From Dyella sp. SG609 (lineage in GTDB: Bacteria; Pseudomonadota; Gammaproteobacteria; Xanthomonadales; Rhodanobacteraceae), in NCBI RefSeq assembly GCF_012275375.1, contig NZ_JAAZQJ010000002.1, forward strand, positions 248,001 to 312,000: a stretch of 64,000 nucleotides of DNA, given 5' to 3'. The notes beneath the pieces were generated by a model. The model worked only from the letters and a program-made list of their open reading frames with translations, ran no database searches and had not been told where the DNA came from. Within the stretch, counting starts at the first letter, position 1. Each line of letters begins with the position of its first letter. The position numbers were made by a program, and so were the translations under genes. Below are positions 51,305 to 62,300 of this stretch, piece by piece.

Positions 51305-52609
51305 TCAGTTGATGCAGCCGTTGATCTGGGTCTGCGTGATCGAGGTGGCGCTGACGTCCAGGAACGCCAGACCGGTGCCGGCGCCGATGGTGCCCGTGGC
51401 GGCGACGATCGAGCTGTTGTACGGGGCGCCGATCAGCGCGCGCACCGAAGCGGCGTCCGCGCCGTTGTTGGCGCTGTTGCCCAGCAGGTAGGACACGGCG
51501 ACGATCGGATAGCCCGCGGCCGGGGTGGCATACGCGTCCGGCTTCACCAGGGCGATGCAGCTGGTGGACGGGGCGCCGGCGATCGCGGCGAAGGTCGGAC
51601 GGCCGGTGTTGGCGTCCACGCCGGTGATGGCGTTGTTGTAGACCACGTCGGTGCTGCCGATAGCCACCTTGTGGTTCGTCGCGTCGCCGAGATCGGCCAC
51701 CGGATCCTTGCCGTCCACCGTGGCCACCGAGCCGAACGCAGCCTGCGCGTTGGCGGCTTCGGCGTAGCCGATGGCGCCCGGCACGCTGAGGATCTGGTTG
51801 ACGACGTTGGCGTTTCCGCTCTGGCCGTTCCAGTTCGGCGTGGTCGAGGTCAGCGTGAAGTACTTCTGCACCACGTTGACGTACGACTGGTCGGTGACGA
51901 AGTGCTTGGCCGGCGTGCTGCCCGGGCAGTTCTTCGACAGGAAGTTGGAGAAGCCGAAGCTGGTGCCGCTGCCGTCGGAACGGTAGACCACCGTGATGGT
52001 GTCCGGCGAGGAACCGGCGACGCCCAGGTCGCTCCACTTGGTGATGGCGCCGCTGAACACGCCGCAGACCTGCGCGGTGGTCAGGGCCAGCGTGCCGGAC
52101 ACGGCGGAGTTGTTATAGACGATGGCGATGCCGCCAGCGACGGCCGGGAACTGCACCGGGAAGCTGGAGGAACGGTTGGCAACGTAGTTGTTGTAGTCGG
52201 TGGTGGACAGCGGCGAATCCGAGCCGGCGAAGTTCGGCTGGGTCAGCGTGGTGCGGTTGATGTGCGAGTCGCTGGCGCCGAAGCCGGTCGGCGCGGTCGA
52301 GCCGTTCGGGCAGGCGTTCTGCACGCTGGTGCCGCTGACGCCGGCGAGGATGTTCTTGCCCGCGCCGCTGCCGGTCTGGCAGTACGAAGCGCCGGTACCC
52401 GTCACGCTCTTGTAGGCACCGAGCAGGGAGTTGGCATCCGGCGCATAGTTCAGGCGATTCGACACGTCACCGACGTAGCCCACCGCCGGCAGCGTGGCGC
52501 CACCGCCGACCTGGATGGCGGCATGAGCCGAGGAAGCGGCGGCGAAAGCCAGCACCAGGGCGCCCGCAAGCTTCTTCATGCGGGTATTTCCATTAAACCC
52601 GAAGATCAT
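51305..52609 (-). CDS. DING/PstS-like phosphate-binding exported protein
   Basis: 434 residues from ATG 52609 (AGGGG at a 6-nt spacer); ATG 52579 gives a more typical signal peptide (MKKLAGALVLAFAAASSAHA). Mature start AIQVGGGATLPAVGYVG resembles the DING/PstS N-terminus. Phosphate-loop-like segments SGTSFGFSNFL and FAGSDSPLSTTDYNN are present, with VSYLLGN and SIVAATG near the end. High-affinity phosphate binding is expected. Related proteins in pseudomonads are secreted by T2SS under phosphate limitation, and here minor pseudopilin genes lie directly downstream. No Pst permease genes are present. Confidence 0.83.
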   Translation of the reverse strand: MIFGFNGNTRMKKLAGALVLAFAAASSAHAAIQVGGGATLPAVGYVGDVSNRLNYAPDANSLLGAYKSVTGTGASYCQTGSGAGKNILAGVSGTSVQNACPNGSTAPTGFGASDSHINRTTLTQPNFAGSDSPLSTTDYNNYVANRSSSFPVQFPAVAGGIAIVYNNSAVSGTLALTTAQVCGVFSGAITKWSDLGVAGSSPDTITVVYRSDGSGTSFGFSNFLSKNCPGSTPAKHFVTDQSYVNVVQKYFTLTSTTPNWNGQSGNANVVNQILSVPGAIGYAEAANAQAAFGSVATVDGKDPVADLGDATNHKVAIGSTDVVYNNAITGVDANTGRPTFAAIAGAPSTSCIALVKPDAYATPAAGYPIVAVSYLLGNSANNGADAASVRALIGAPYNSSIVAATGTIGAGTGLAFLDVSATSITQTQINGCIN

Positions 52610-52823
52610 GACATACCCCTACTTTGAAAATACCTCCGGAGTGGAGGCCGTGGATTTTGTACAGGCCTGGAATGACGCATCGATTAAAGCTAGATGTAAT
52701 CGAAAATTTCTTTCCGATGACTCGTTTTTTCCAAATAATCCAAATGACACGGACGAAGACTTATTCGACACCGCCGTCACGCCGCGCATACGGATGCGCG
52801 CGGCGCGCGCGTAAAAAGCGCGA

Positions 52824-53225
52824 TCAGGCTCGCGCATCGAATTCGTGCAGCATCGAGATGACTTCCGGATCGAGCTCGCGCTCCTCGCGCAGCGCGCGCA
52901 GGTCGGCGCCGCCGAGTTCGCGCAGCACGCTGCGCACCGAGGCGCGGCGCCCCTCGCGGCACCACACGTTAAAAACGCCCACCAGCAGCGGCGCGGCGCT
53001 GTGCACGCCGCGCTCGCCCGGCGGCGCGCGGCGGCGCAGGCGCGACCTCAGCAGGTAGGAAAGGCGCGCGTTGAGCGAGGCGATGGGCGATTCGCTGATC
53101 TGCCGGATCAGCTCGGGACTGCATTGATCGATCAACCGCTCGGCCATTTTCTCCTGGCGCGCCTCAAGCAATTGGAGCAATGCCTCGGATAATGCGAAAG
53201 CCCTGCCCCGACCAGGCTGCTGCAC
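52824..53225 (-). CDS. Conserved-looking small protein of unknown function
   Basis: 133 residues from GTG 53225, with AGGGAG 11 nt upstream. Helical and basic: ALSEALLQLLEARQEKMAER, SPELIRQISESPIASLNARL, then SVLRELGGADLRALREEREL and DPEVISMLHEFDA. No signal peptide or known domain. It lies between the giant adhesin and the phosphate-binding gene, all on the same strand. Coding is supported by amphipathic helix periodicity; function unknown. Confidence 0.6.
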   Translation of the reverse strand: MQQPGRGRAFALSEALLQLLEARQEKMAERLIDQCSPELIRQISESPIASLNARLSYLLRSRLRRRAPPGERGVHSAAPLLVGVFNVWCREGRRASVRSVLRELGGADLRALREERELDPEVISMLHEFDARA

Positions 53226-53295
53226 GGTTATTTAACTCCCTGTCGAATGGATTTTCCCGAAAAAGCTAATAAAACTCCGGACAAAATCACGCCGC

Positions 53296-53318
53296 GGCGT
53301 TTCCATGATGGAAACGCC
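53296..53318. terminator. Hairpin terminator after the giant adhesin gene
   Basis: Perfect 10-bp arms GGCGTTTCCA and TGGAAACGCC with a 3-nt TGA loop, 24 nt after the adhesin stop (minus strand). A TTTT run follows on the minus strand after about 8 nt, so termination is plausible though not canonical. Confidence 0.6.
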
Positions 53319-53341
53319 CCATTATCGATGGCGCTGTCGAT

Positions 53342-56300
53342 TTACTCCGCCAGCCGCTTGCGCTCGTCCGCGGTGAGCTGCTGCCTGGCGCGCGTGCCCA
53401 GCATGCCGCCGCCCAGCACCTGCACCGGGCTGCTCGGGTCGTACGGCCGCGGCGCGCCGCGGCCGTTGTCCAGGCTCGCGCTGCCGTCGCCGTAGCCGAG
53501 CACCTGTACCGAGATCACCGAAGGCTGCTTGCTGCGCGCATCGTCCTGCTGCTGCCTGGCCATGTCCTCGGCGGCCTTGCTCACCGCGCTGGCCGCGGCG
53601 CTGGCCGCATTCAGCGCGCCGACGTTGACCGCCTGCGCCACCGGCACGCCGACTTTCTCGCCCTGCACCTGGATGTTGTCGGCGTTGACCACGCGCGCCG
53701 CCGCCACGATCAGGTTGCCCGACACGCGGATGCCGGCGTCGCCCGCATCCACCGTGCCGCGCGGCGCCACCAGGTACACGCTGCCGCTGGGCGCGCCCGG
53801 CACGGTCTGCAGCGTGGCGATGCCCGCGCCGCTGACCTGGCCGCGCGCATCCAGCCGGCACCAGGCGTCGATGGTGCACAGATAGGTGGGCGGCGGAATC
53901 TCGGTGGTGGTCTTGGCGCCCTGGCCGGCGTTGATGTCGCCGTTGGAACTCCACAGCACCAGGTCGCCGCCCTGTTCGGTGAACACGCGGCTCTGCGCCA
54001 GCAGCACGCTGCGGTCGGTGAACAGGTTGATGTTGCCCTGCTCCAGGGTCAGCACGCCCATGGTGTTGGGACCGGCCACCACCTTGCCCGAACTGTCGGC
54101 GATCACCGGTGGCGCCGAGGCGCTGCCGAGCAGCGCCTGGCCGCCCGGCCCCAGCACGGTGACGTCGCCGCCCTGCTGGGTCTGGATGGTGGTGCTGCGC
54201 AGATCCAGATCGCCGGTATCGACGGTGTGCTGCGCGCCGTTCAAGCCGCCCTGGCCCGAACCGTTGGCGGTGTAGCCCAAGTCCGCCGGGAACAGCGTGT
54301 CGATCGCCGCATAGCCGCGGGCGTACTGGTTGAAGTAGGTGCTGCTCTTGTCGTTGTAGTCGGCGCCCACCTTGGCCAGGATGCCGAACAGCGCTTCGGA
54401 CACGAACTGCCGCTGCACGTAGTCCGGCTCCTGCGCGAACAGGCGGCGCGCATCGGCCGGCGCCAGCGTCACGCTGAGCTGGTCCTGCGCATAGCCGGTA
54501 TCGACCGCGCGCCCGGCCACGCGGCGCTGCATGAAATCCACCAGCTCCGGCATCAGGCTGTCCAGGCCCGGCGCCGTGGCATCCACGTACCTGGCCAGGA
54601 AGTCGGCGGTCGCCACGCCCGGCGCGATGCCGAACAGCACGCTGACGTCGGCGCTGGCATGCGGCAGGTAAGGATTGAAGCGGTTGCCGATCGCCTCGAT
54701 GCCGGTCTCGCCGCTGCTGCGGATGGTGATGTTGTTGGCCACTTCGCCCTGATTGGTGAGCGGCCCGATATTGCGCCCGGCCTCGATGAGGAAGCTGCCC
54801 GGCCCGCCCAGCAGCAGGGCCGGCGCAAGCTGGTACGCGCCCGGGTCGTTCTTGACGTCGGGACGGAAGGTCTTGCTCACCGCCATGTCGTAGATGTCGC
54901 GGCCGGCCGAGACCAGGGTGACGTCGGCATCGTGCACGTGCTGGCCCAGCAGCGACAGGTTGACGATGTCGCGGCCGGCGCGGATCAGCGCGGGCTTGGA
55001 CGGCGTCAGCTGCAGCGAGCGGTACGGGAAGCCGGAAGCCGCGGTCACACCGTTGGCGATATCGCCATGCAGCGCATACACGCGCACCGGCTGGTAGTCG
55101 CCGCCGTGCAGCGCCACCTGCGGATGCAGCACGCTGCTGTAGACGCTGTTGAGGCTGTCCAGGTAGCCCATGCTCCACAGCGCGCCGAAGTTCGACGGAT
55201 CGCCCTCGCCCTGCGGATGCAGCGCCGACGGCAGCAGCCCCGCCGCCGCTTCGATCAATCCGAAGCCGTAGGTGTTGTCGCCGGTGCCCAGCTGCATGGT
55301 GTAGACCTGCTGGCTCAGCGCGATGTTCTGGTCGGCCAGCAGGCTCAGGTTGCCCAGCGCCGACGGATACAGCGCACCGGCGCCGCGGATGTCCAGGCTG
55401 CCGTCGAGCGCGCTCAGGCTGAGGCTGGCCGGCAGGATCGCGCCGGGATTGCGCACGGTGTCGGCATAGCCATAGTCGAACAGCGCACCCGGCAGCCGCA
55501 GGCTGTCGAACACCACGTTGCCGGCGACCGAGCCGGCGCTGAAGGAGGAACCGGTGCTGTAGCTCTGCGCATCGCCGCGGCCCGCCGGCAGCACGGCCAG
55601 CGCCAGCGGGTTGGCATCGGCCAGCACGTACGAGGGGTTGTAGACGCCGCCGATATCCACGCCGGCGCGCGCCCGCACGTCCAGCTGCGCATCCTGCAGC
55701 GCGAACAGCGTGGACACCGGCGTGCTCAGGCCGCCGTACTGGCTGTCGGAAGCCGGCGCGGTGAAGCTGAAGTCGGCGCCGATCGCGCCGCCCGCGGCGA
55801 TGCTGCCCTGGCCCTTGGCCACGAAATACGTGCCGCTGAGGATGTCGCCGCCGGCATGCACGTCGAGGTTGCCGCCGCCGTAGGTGGTCACGCCCTGGCC
55901 GCCGGTATTCGCCTTCCAGGTGGTGGGCAGCGACACGGAGAGCTGGCGGATATCGCCGCCCGCGTCCACCGCCACGTTGCCGCCGGCGCTCATCACGCCC
56001 TGGCCGAAGTTGGCGAAGTTGATCGACGAGGCCGAGCCGTCCGCCGCGTTGGCGGTCTGCATCCACGGCCACCAGTACTGCGAGATGTCGGTGCCGGCCA
56101 CCGTGGTGGCCGCACCGCTGGTGTCGACCACGCGCTGGATGCCGTCGATGTCGCCGCGCGCATCCAGGCTCAGGTCGCCGGCATGTTCCGGATTCACCTG
56201 GCCGGTGCTGAGCATGTACGGCGTGGTGGCCAGCGGCGAGTTCCAGTTCGGCCGGATCACGCTCACGCCGGTGGACGTGCCGGTGCCTTGCGCCGGCGTG

Positions 56301-59300
56301 CCGGCGGTGTAGATCGCCGCGGGTGCCGCCGCATCCAGCCAGCTGATGTCGCCGCCGCTGGCGATCTCGATCGAGCCGCTGCCGGTGCGCACCGTGGTGG
56401 GCAGCAGCACGGCCTTGCCGTTGGTCTTGCTCTGCTGGCCGGTCGGCGTGGTGGGCGTAAGCGTGTCGACCACGGCGAAGTGGCCGTCGAGGTTGACGTC
56501 GCCCGCGCCGGCCAGCGTGGCCAGCGGATCGACGGCGTCGACCTGCGCGCCGGCCACCAGCCGGTACGAGGTGCTGGAACCGCCCAGCAGCGTCGCCGAA
56601 GCGAGCGAGGCGGGGCTGCCGAGCGAAGGCATGTTCGACGGGCTGTTGTTCGCGGCGCTGGCCGGCACCGGCACGGTGGTGCCGCCGCCGGGCTTGAACG
56701 GATCGGACTTCGGCGCGAACGGCGCGTAGAACAGCTGGCTGCCGGCGGTGACGTTGCCGACGCTGCCGGACACGTACTTGAAGTACGCGTTGTGGCCGTT
56801 GACGTACAGCGCGTAGTCGGTGCTGTACTTGCTGTAGTCGCTGTCCAGCGGCAGCAGCAGCGGCGGCGGCGTGACGATGCGCTTGGCCACCGGGTTGGTG
56901 GCGAAGTTGGCCTTCAGCCAGGTCTGGTAGGCGCCGACGTAGTCCTGGTAGACCGGGTAGTCCGCGGGGTTCACCGGCGTCAGCGTGCTCGGCTTGTAGA
57001 CCAGGAAGCCCTTGGCCGTCGGTCCGCCGATGCGGTTGAAGGTGTAGGCCCAGGCATTGGCGGTGGTGCCGTCGCCGACTTCGCCGATGTATGCCTCGTA
57101 GTTGCTGTAGTAGTCGCTCGACTGTCCGGCCAGCGGCGCCTGCAGCGCCTGGTAGTACGGATCGCTGGCGATGCTGACGGTGCCGCCGCCGGGCGTATAG
57201 CCCTGCGCGGCGGCGCCGTCGCGCAGCTTGATCGAACCGTTCCACAGCCCGTTGGCATCGAGGAACTGCTGCGACTTCTGGTAATCGGCCAGCGCCTTGC
57301 CGTACAGCGGATCGCTCGGGTCGGACTTCGGCGCGAACGGCGCGTAGAACAGCTGGCTGCCCGCGGTGACATTGCCCACGCTGCCGGACACGTACTTGAA
57401 GTACGCATTGTGGCCGGTGATGTAGATCGCGTAGTTCGAGCTGTAGCTGGCATAGTCGCTGTTCACCGGCTGCAGCAGCGGCGGCGGCGTGACGATGCGC
57501 TTGGCCACCGGGTTGGTGGCGAAGTTGGCTTTCAGCCAGGCCTGGTAGGCGGTGGCGTAGTCCTGGTACGCGGCGTAATCGCCGACATTGAGCGGCGTCA
57601 GCGTGCTGGGGCTGTAGACCAGGAAGCCCTTGGCCGTCGGCCCGCCGATACGGTTGTAGGTATAGGCCCAGGCATTGGTGGTGCTGCCGTTGCCGACTTC
57701 GCCGATATACGCCTCGTAGTTGGTGTAGTACGCGGCGGTCTGGCCGGTCATGGGCGCCTGCAGCGCCTGGTAGTACGGGTCGCTGGCGATGCTGACGGTG
57801 CCGCCGCCCGGCGTATAGCCCTGCGCGGCCGCGCCGTCGCGCAGCTTGACCGTGCCGTTCCACAGCCCGTTCGCGTCCAGGTACTGCTGCGAGACGGTGT
57901 AGGCGGCCAGTGCGGTGCCGTAGCCGTGGTCGTCCACCGGCGGCGGCGGTGCCGGCGGATTGGCCAGGGCCGCGCCGTTGTTCTGCTGATAGAAGCCGTC
58001 GGTGATGCTCGCGGCCAGATCCAGGTCGCCCGCGGCGCGCACCGTCAGCATCGGCGCCATGCCGTTGTAGCGGTAGGCCAGCGCGATGCTGCCGTCGCTC
58101 TGCGTGGTGCCGGCGCCAAGGTTCCAGTGGGTCAGCACCGCGATGTCGCCGCCGCGCGTGCCGTCGGCCGGATTGACCAGCTCGATACCCGGGCGCAGCT
58201 GCAGGTTGGCGATGCCGGCGTAGCGCGCGCCGAAGGCATAGCCCGGCTGCTGCACGTAGCGCATCAGCGTGCCGGCGCCCTTGCTGGCGTCGCCGCCGAC
58301 GTAGCCGTAGAAACCGGCATGGTCGCCATTGGCCTGCTTCGGGACGAAATAATTGTTCTGCAGGTATTGCTTGAGCTGCGCATCGTCGGCAGGCGGCGGC
58401 AGGATCTTGCCGCTGGCATCGGTCCAGGTGCCGGCGACCAGCGACGGCGTGCCGCCGGTGCTGGTGGCATACCAGCCGGCCGGATCGATCAGCCCGTCGA
58501 AGTGTTTGGACGGATCGGCCGAGGCGTCCTTGGTGCTCCAGCGCGCGTAAGGCTCCAGCGTCACCACGCGCGCGCCCTTGACGCTGGCGCCGCCGCCGTC
58601 CAGCGCGATGCGCACGTCGCCGTTGGCGAGCAGCGGCGCGCGCAGGCTCAGCGAGCCGCCGGAGAACGCATCCGCCGAACCGCCGGACACGTCGATCAGC
58701 GCCTGCGCGCCCAGATGGATGGAACCGGAATCGGCGTACTGCACGTTCTGGTAGCCGTACTGGCTGTTGAGCGTGCCGTCCGTGTTGCCGCCGGTGCCGA
58801 TCACCACGTCGCCGCCGCGCTGCGCGGCCACGCTGCTGGTGGCGATCAGGCTGCCTTCGACGTCCACGCCGCGCTCGCCGTACAGCTCGATGCGGCTGCC
58901 CGAAGGCGCCGACGCATCGACGCGCCCGTCGATCGCCACCGTGCCGCCGGCCGCGGTGAGGAACACCTTCTGCGCGCGCAGCGTGTTGCCGGCCGACAGA
59001 TGCAGGTCGCCCGCGCCGGTGGTCAGCTGGAACAGGCCGGTGGCGCCCGCGGCCGCCGCCATCTGCGCGGCGGCATCCAGATCGATCGCGGTGCCGCTGC
59101 CCAGGGTGAGATAGCCGCCGCGGTAACCGTCCTTGGCCTGGCCGCGCAAGGTGCCGGCCAGCGACAGCGCCGCACCCGCTTCAGCATCGAGGCTGCCCGC
59201 ATCGCCGCCGCGCGCGGCGCCGGAGAAGTCCAGCGTGGCGCCCTGCGCCAGGCCGATGCCGCCGTGGTCGGCCAGCAGCGTGAGCGTGCCGCCGGCCGCA

Positions 59301-62300
59301 TACGTGGTGGTGTCGAAGAAGGTCTTGTTGATACCGCCGACCGTGAGCAGCGCGCCGCTGTTCATGGTCAGGTCGCCGCTGGTGGCATGCACGCCGAGCT
59401 GGCCGGCAGGCGCCGCCACCGTGGTGCCGATCGACACGCTGCCGCCGGTGAGATTGAGCGCGCCGCCCAGGTGTTCGCCGCCGATCGCGCCCGGCGTACC
59501 GACGATGCGCAGCGCGCCGATGGTGATCAGCTGCGTATTGGCGCCGTCGCCGGCAAGCAGCCACGGCGTGCTGAGGTTGACGTCCAGGCTGCCGAAGTCG
59601 AAGCGGCCGGTGCCCAGGCCCTGCATGCCCTGCGCCGCCGTGGCGGAAAAGCCGCCGAAGCCGCGCAGGCCGGTGTTGCCGGCGCCGAAATCCACTTCGC
59701 CCGCATGCGCCGTGAACTGGCCGCTGCCGGCCGCGAACGTGCCGTTGGCCGCGCCCAGGTCGTTGGACAGGCCGAGCTTGCCGCCGGCCTGGATGTCCAC
59801 CGTGCCGCCGTCGCTGGCGAAGGCGCCCGCGCTGAGGTTCAGGTCGTGCGCCAGGTCGATGCGCACGTTGCCGAGGAAGTTCATGTCGCCGCGGCTGCGC
59901 AAGGTGACGCTCTGCGCGCCGCGCAGCAGGTTGAGCGTGTCGCCGCCGATCACGAAGCCGCTGGTGCCGCCCGGCGCGCCGGCGCCGTCGCCGAGGAAGC
60001 TGATGCGGTTGCTGTTGGCGTCGATCGCCTGCGCCGAGAGTTCCGCGCTGGCATCCACATGGGTGTTGCCGGTGGCATCCAGGGTCAGCGCCGCGCCGCC
60101 GTCGATGCGCGCATCCGCGGCGATGCTCAGCGCGCCGCCCGGGTTCGCCGAAACGTTGTTGCGCACGATGCCTGCCGCGCCGTTCTGCGAGACGCGCAGC
60201 AGCGCGCCGTCGCCGCTGACCGCGGCGATCGCCTGGCCGTTGGCGCCGGTGCCCGCGACGACGCCGAACACCAGCGGCAGGCTGGCCACGCCGGTGCCCT
60301 GCCCGCTGGCGCGCAGCACGCTGCCGGAAGCCAGCAGCACGCCCTGCGCGCCGCTGTTCGCACCGCCATTGGCAGTGAGCAGGATTTCCGCGCCCTGCAG
60401 CGGATGCGCCGCGTCGTTGGCCAGCAGCACGCTGTCCGCCACCACGGTGACGTGGTCGCCGTCGGTGCCGCGCTGGCGCGTGCCGCCCAGCAGCAGGCTG
60501 CCGGCGCCCAGCGTGCTCAGGCCGTCGGCCGAGAGTGTGAGATAGCCGTCGCGCGCCGTGCTGTCGGCGCCGGCGATCTGGATCGCCTGCGCCGCGATAT
60601 CCACCTGCGAGCCGCGGCCGCCCTTGGCCGGCGCGGCGGTAAGCGTGGCGCCGAGATCGAGCGTGCGGGTGGCGGCCAGGCTCAGCCGGCCGGCATCCGC
60701 GGCCAGCGCCGGCGCCACCTGGGCAGCCTTGCTGGCGAGATTGCCGAAGAAGATGTCGGCATCGCTCAGCGTGTATTGCGAGTACTGCTGCCAGACCTGG
60801 CCCGACTGCACCAGGAAGCTGGTGTTGCGTGCATCGCGCGCGCCGCTCAGCGCGTCGGCGAAGTAGCCGCTGATCGCCAGCGTGCCGTCCGGCCGCACTG
60901 CGTTCGCGCCGAGCACGCTGTCCGTCGCGCCGGTGTCCTGCACCACGCGGTAGGCGCCCGGCAAGGTCGCGTAGCGCGCCGGCAGCAGCGTGTAGTAGCC
61001 CGCCGGCAGGCCGGGCGCACCCGAGAGGTAAACCGTCTGGCCCACCGAGGGACCGGCGCCGCCCTGCTTGGCGAACGCGGCGTCGTAAGCCGATACCGGC
61101 GCCTGATAGCCGGGCAGGATCGCGTAGATCGCGCGGCCGTCCGCGTACTGCGGCACCTGCGCGGACGCCGTGCCGCTGTAGCTGGTGCCGTACTGCGCCA
61201 GCACGTCGCGCGTGCCGCCGGTGCCGCTCACCCATTCGGCCGCCTGCAGATGGCCGCCGCCGGAAAGATCGATGCCGGCGCCCGCATCCAGCGCGAGGCC
61301 GGCGCCGTTGAGCGCGATCTGCTTGGACGGCGGCGCGGTGAGATCCGGCGTGTCGTTGGTGGGATCGGCGTCGTAGCGCCACTGCACGCCGTCGATGGTG
61401 CGCCCGTAAGGCACGGTGGCGCCGCCGAGCGAGACCGAGGTGAGGCTGCCCGGCGCCAGGTGCACCGACTGGGTCACGGCCAGCGGGAACAGCTTCGGGT
61501 CTGCACCGAGCGCGCCGGCCTGCGCCGCCGCATCGGTCACGCCCAGGATCAGGCTGCCCGACGGCGCGCGCAGCGTGCCCTGCTGCTCGATATGGTTGGC
61601 GCTGAGCAGCAGCGTGCCGCCGGCGGACAGCGGCGTGGCGCTGCTGCCGTTGGGCAGGATGCTGAGCGTGGTGTCGATCGCAGTGCCGCTCGCGTCCTTC
61701 AAACCTGCACCGTTCGCCACGATGGCGAAGCGGTAGTCGGTGGCCGGATACAGCTGCGCCGCCTTGAAGCTCAGGTTGCCGGTGCTGTACAGCAGGCCCG
61801 GCTGCGCCTTGCCATTGGCATAGGCGAGCAAGGCCGGCGCCTGGAAGCGGATGTCCGAGGCAGACGCAAAATCCGCCGCGTTCCAGCGCTGCAGATTCAG
61901 CCAGCCGCCGATATCGATGAAGTTCGCCTGTACCGACAGCGTGCCATCGCCGGCCATCGCTATCGGCGCCGCGCCCGGCACCACGCCGCCGGTGAGGTTG
62001 ACGTACGGCGCGGCGATGCTGACGTGGCCGTTGCCGCTGGCATAAGCCGTCGCGTTGCCGGCCAGGCCGGTCGCGCCTGCCGGCAGCGCCTGGATCGCGG
62101 GGGCGTTGACGATGAAGGCGCGGCCCAGCGAGAGATGCACGTCGCCCGCGAAACCGAGCGGCACGGCGGTGGCGAAGTCGGTGGTGCTGCCCTGCGACGC
62201 ATCGGGGCCGATCGCCAGCGTGCCGATGCCGGAACCGGCAAGCCGGTCGGCGGCGAAATGCAGCAGGCCCGAAGGCGCCGCCGCCTCGACCGCGCCGCCG

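Noticed and set aside
52738-52765. GTGTCATTTG as half of a Pho box upstream of the phosphate-binding gene
   Set aside because: Only one half-site resembles CTGTCAT; the second repeat is missing at the required spacing. The gap is AT-rich and holds no other recognisable site.
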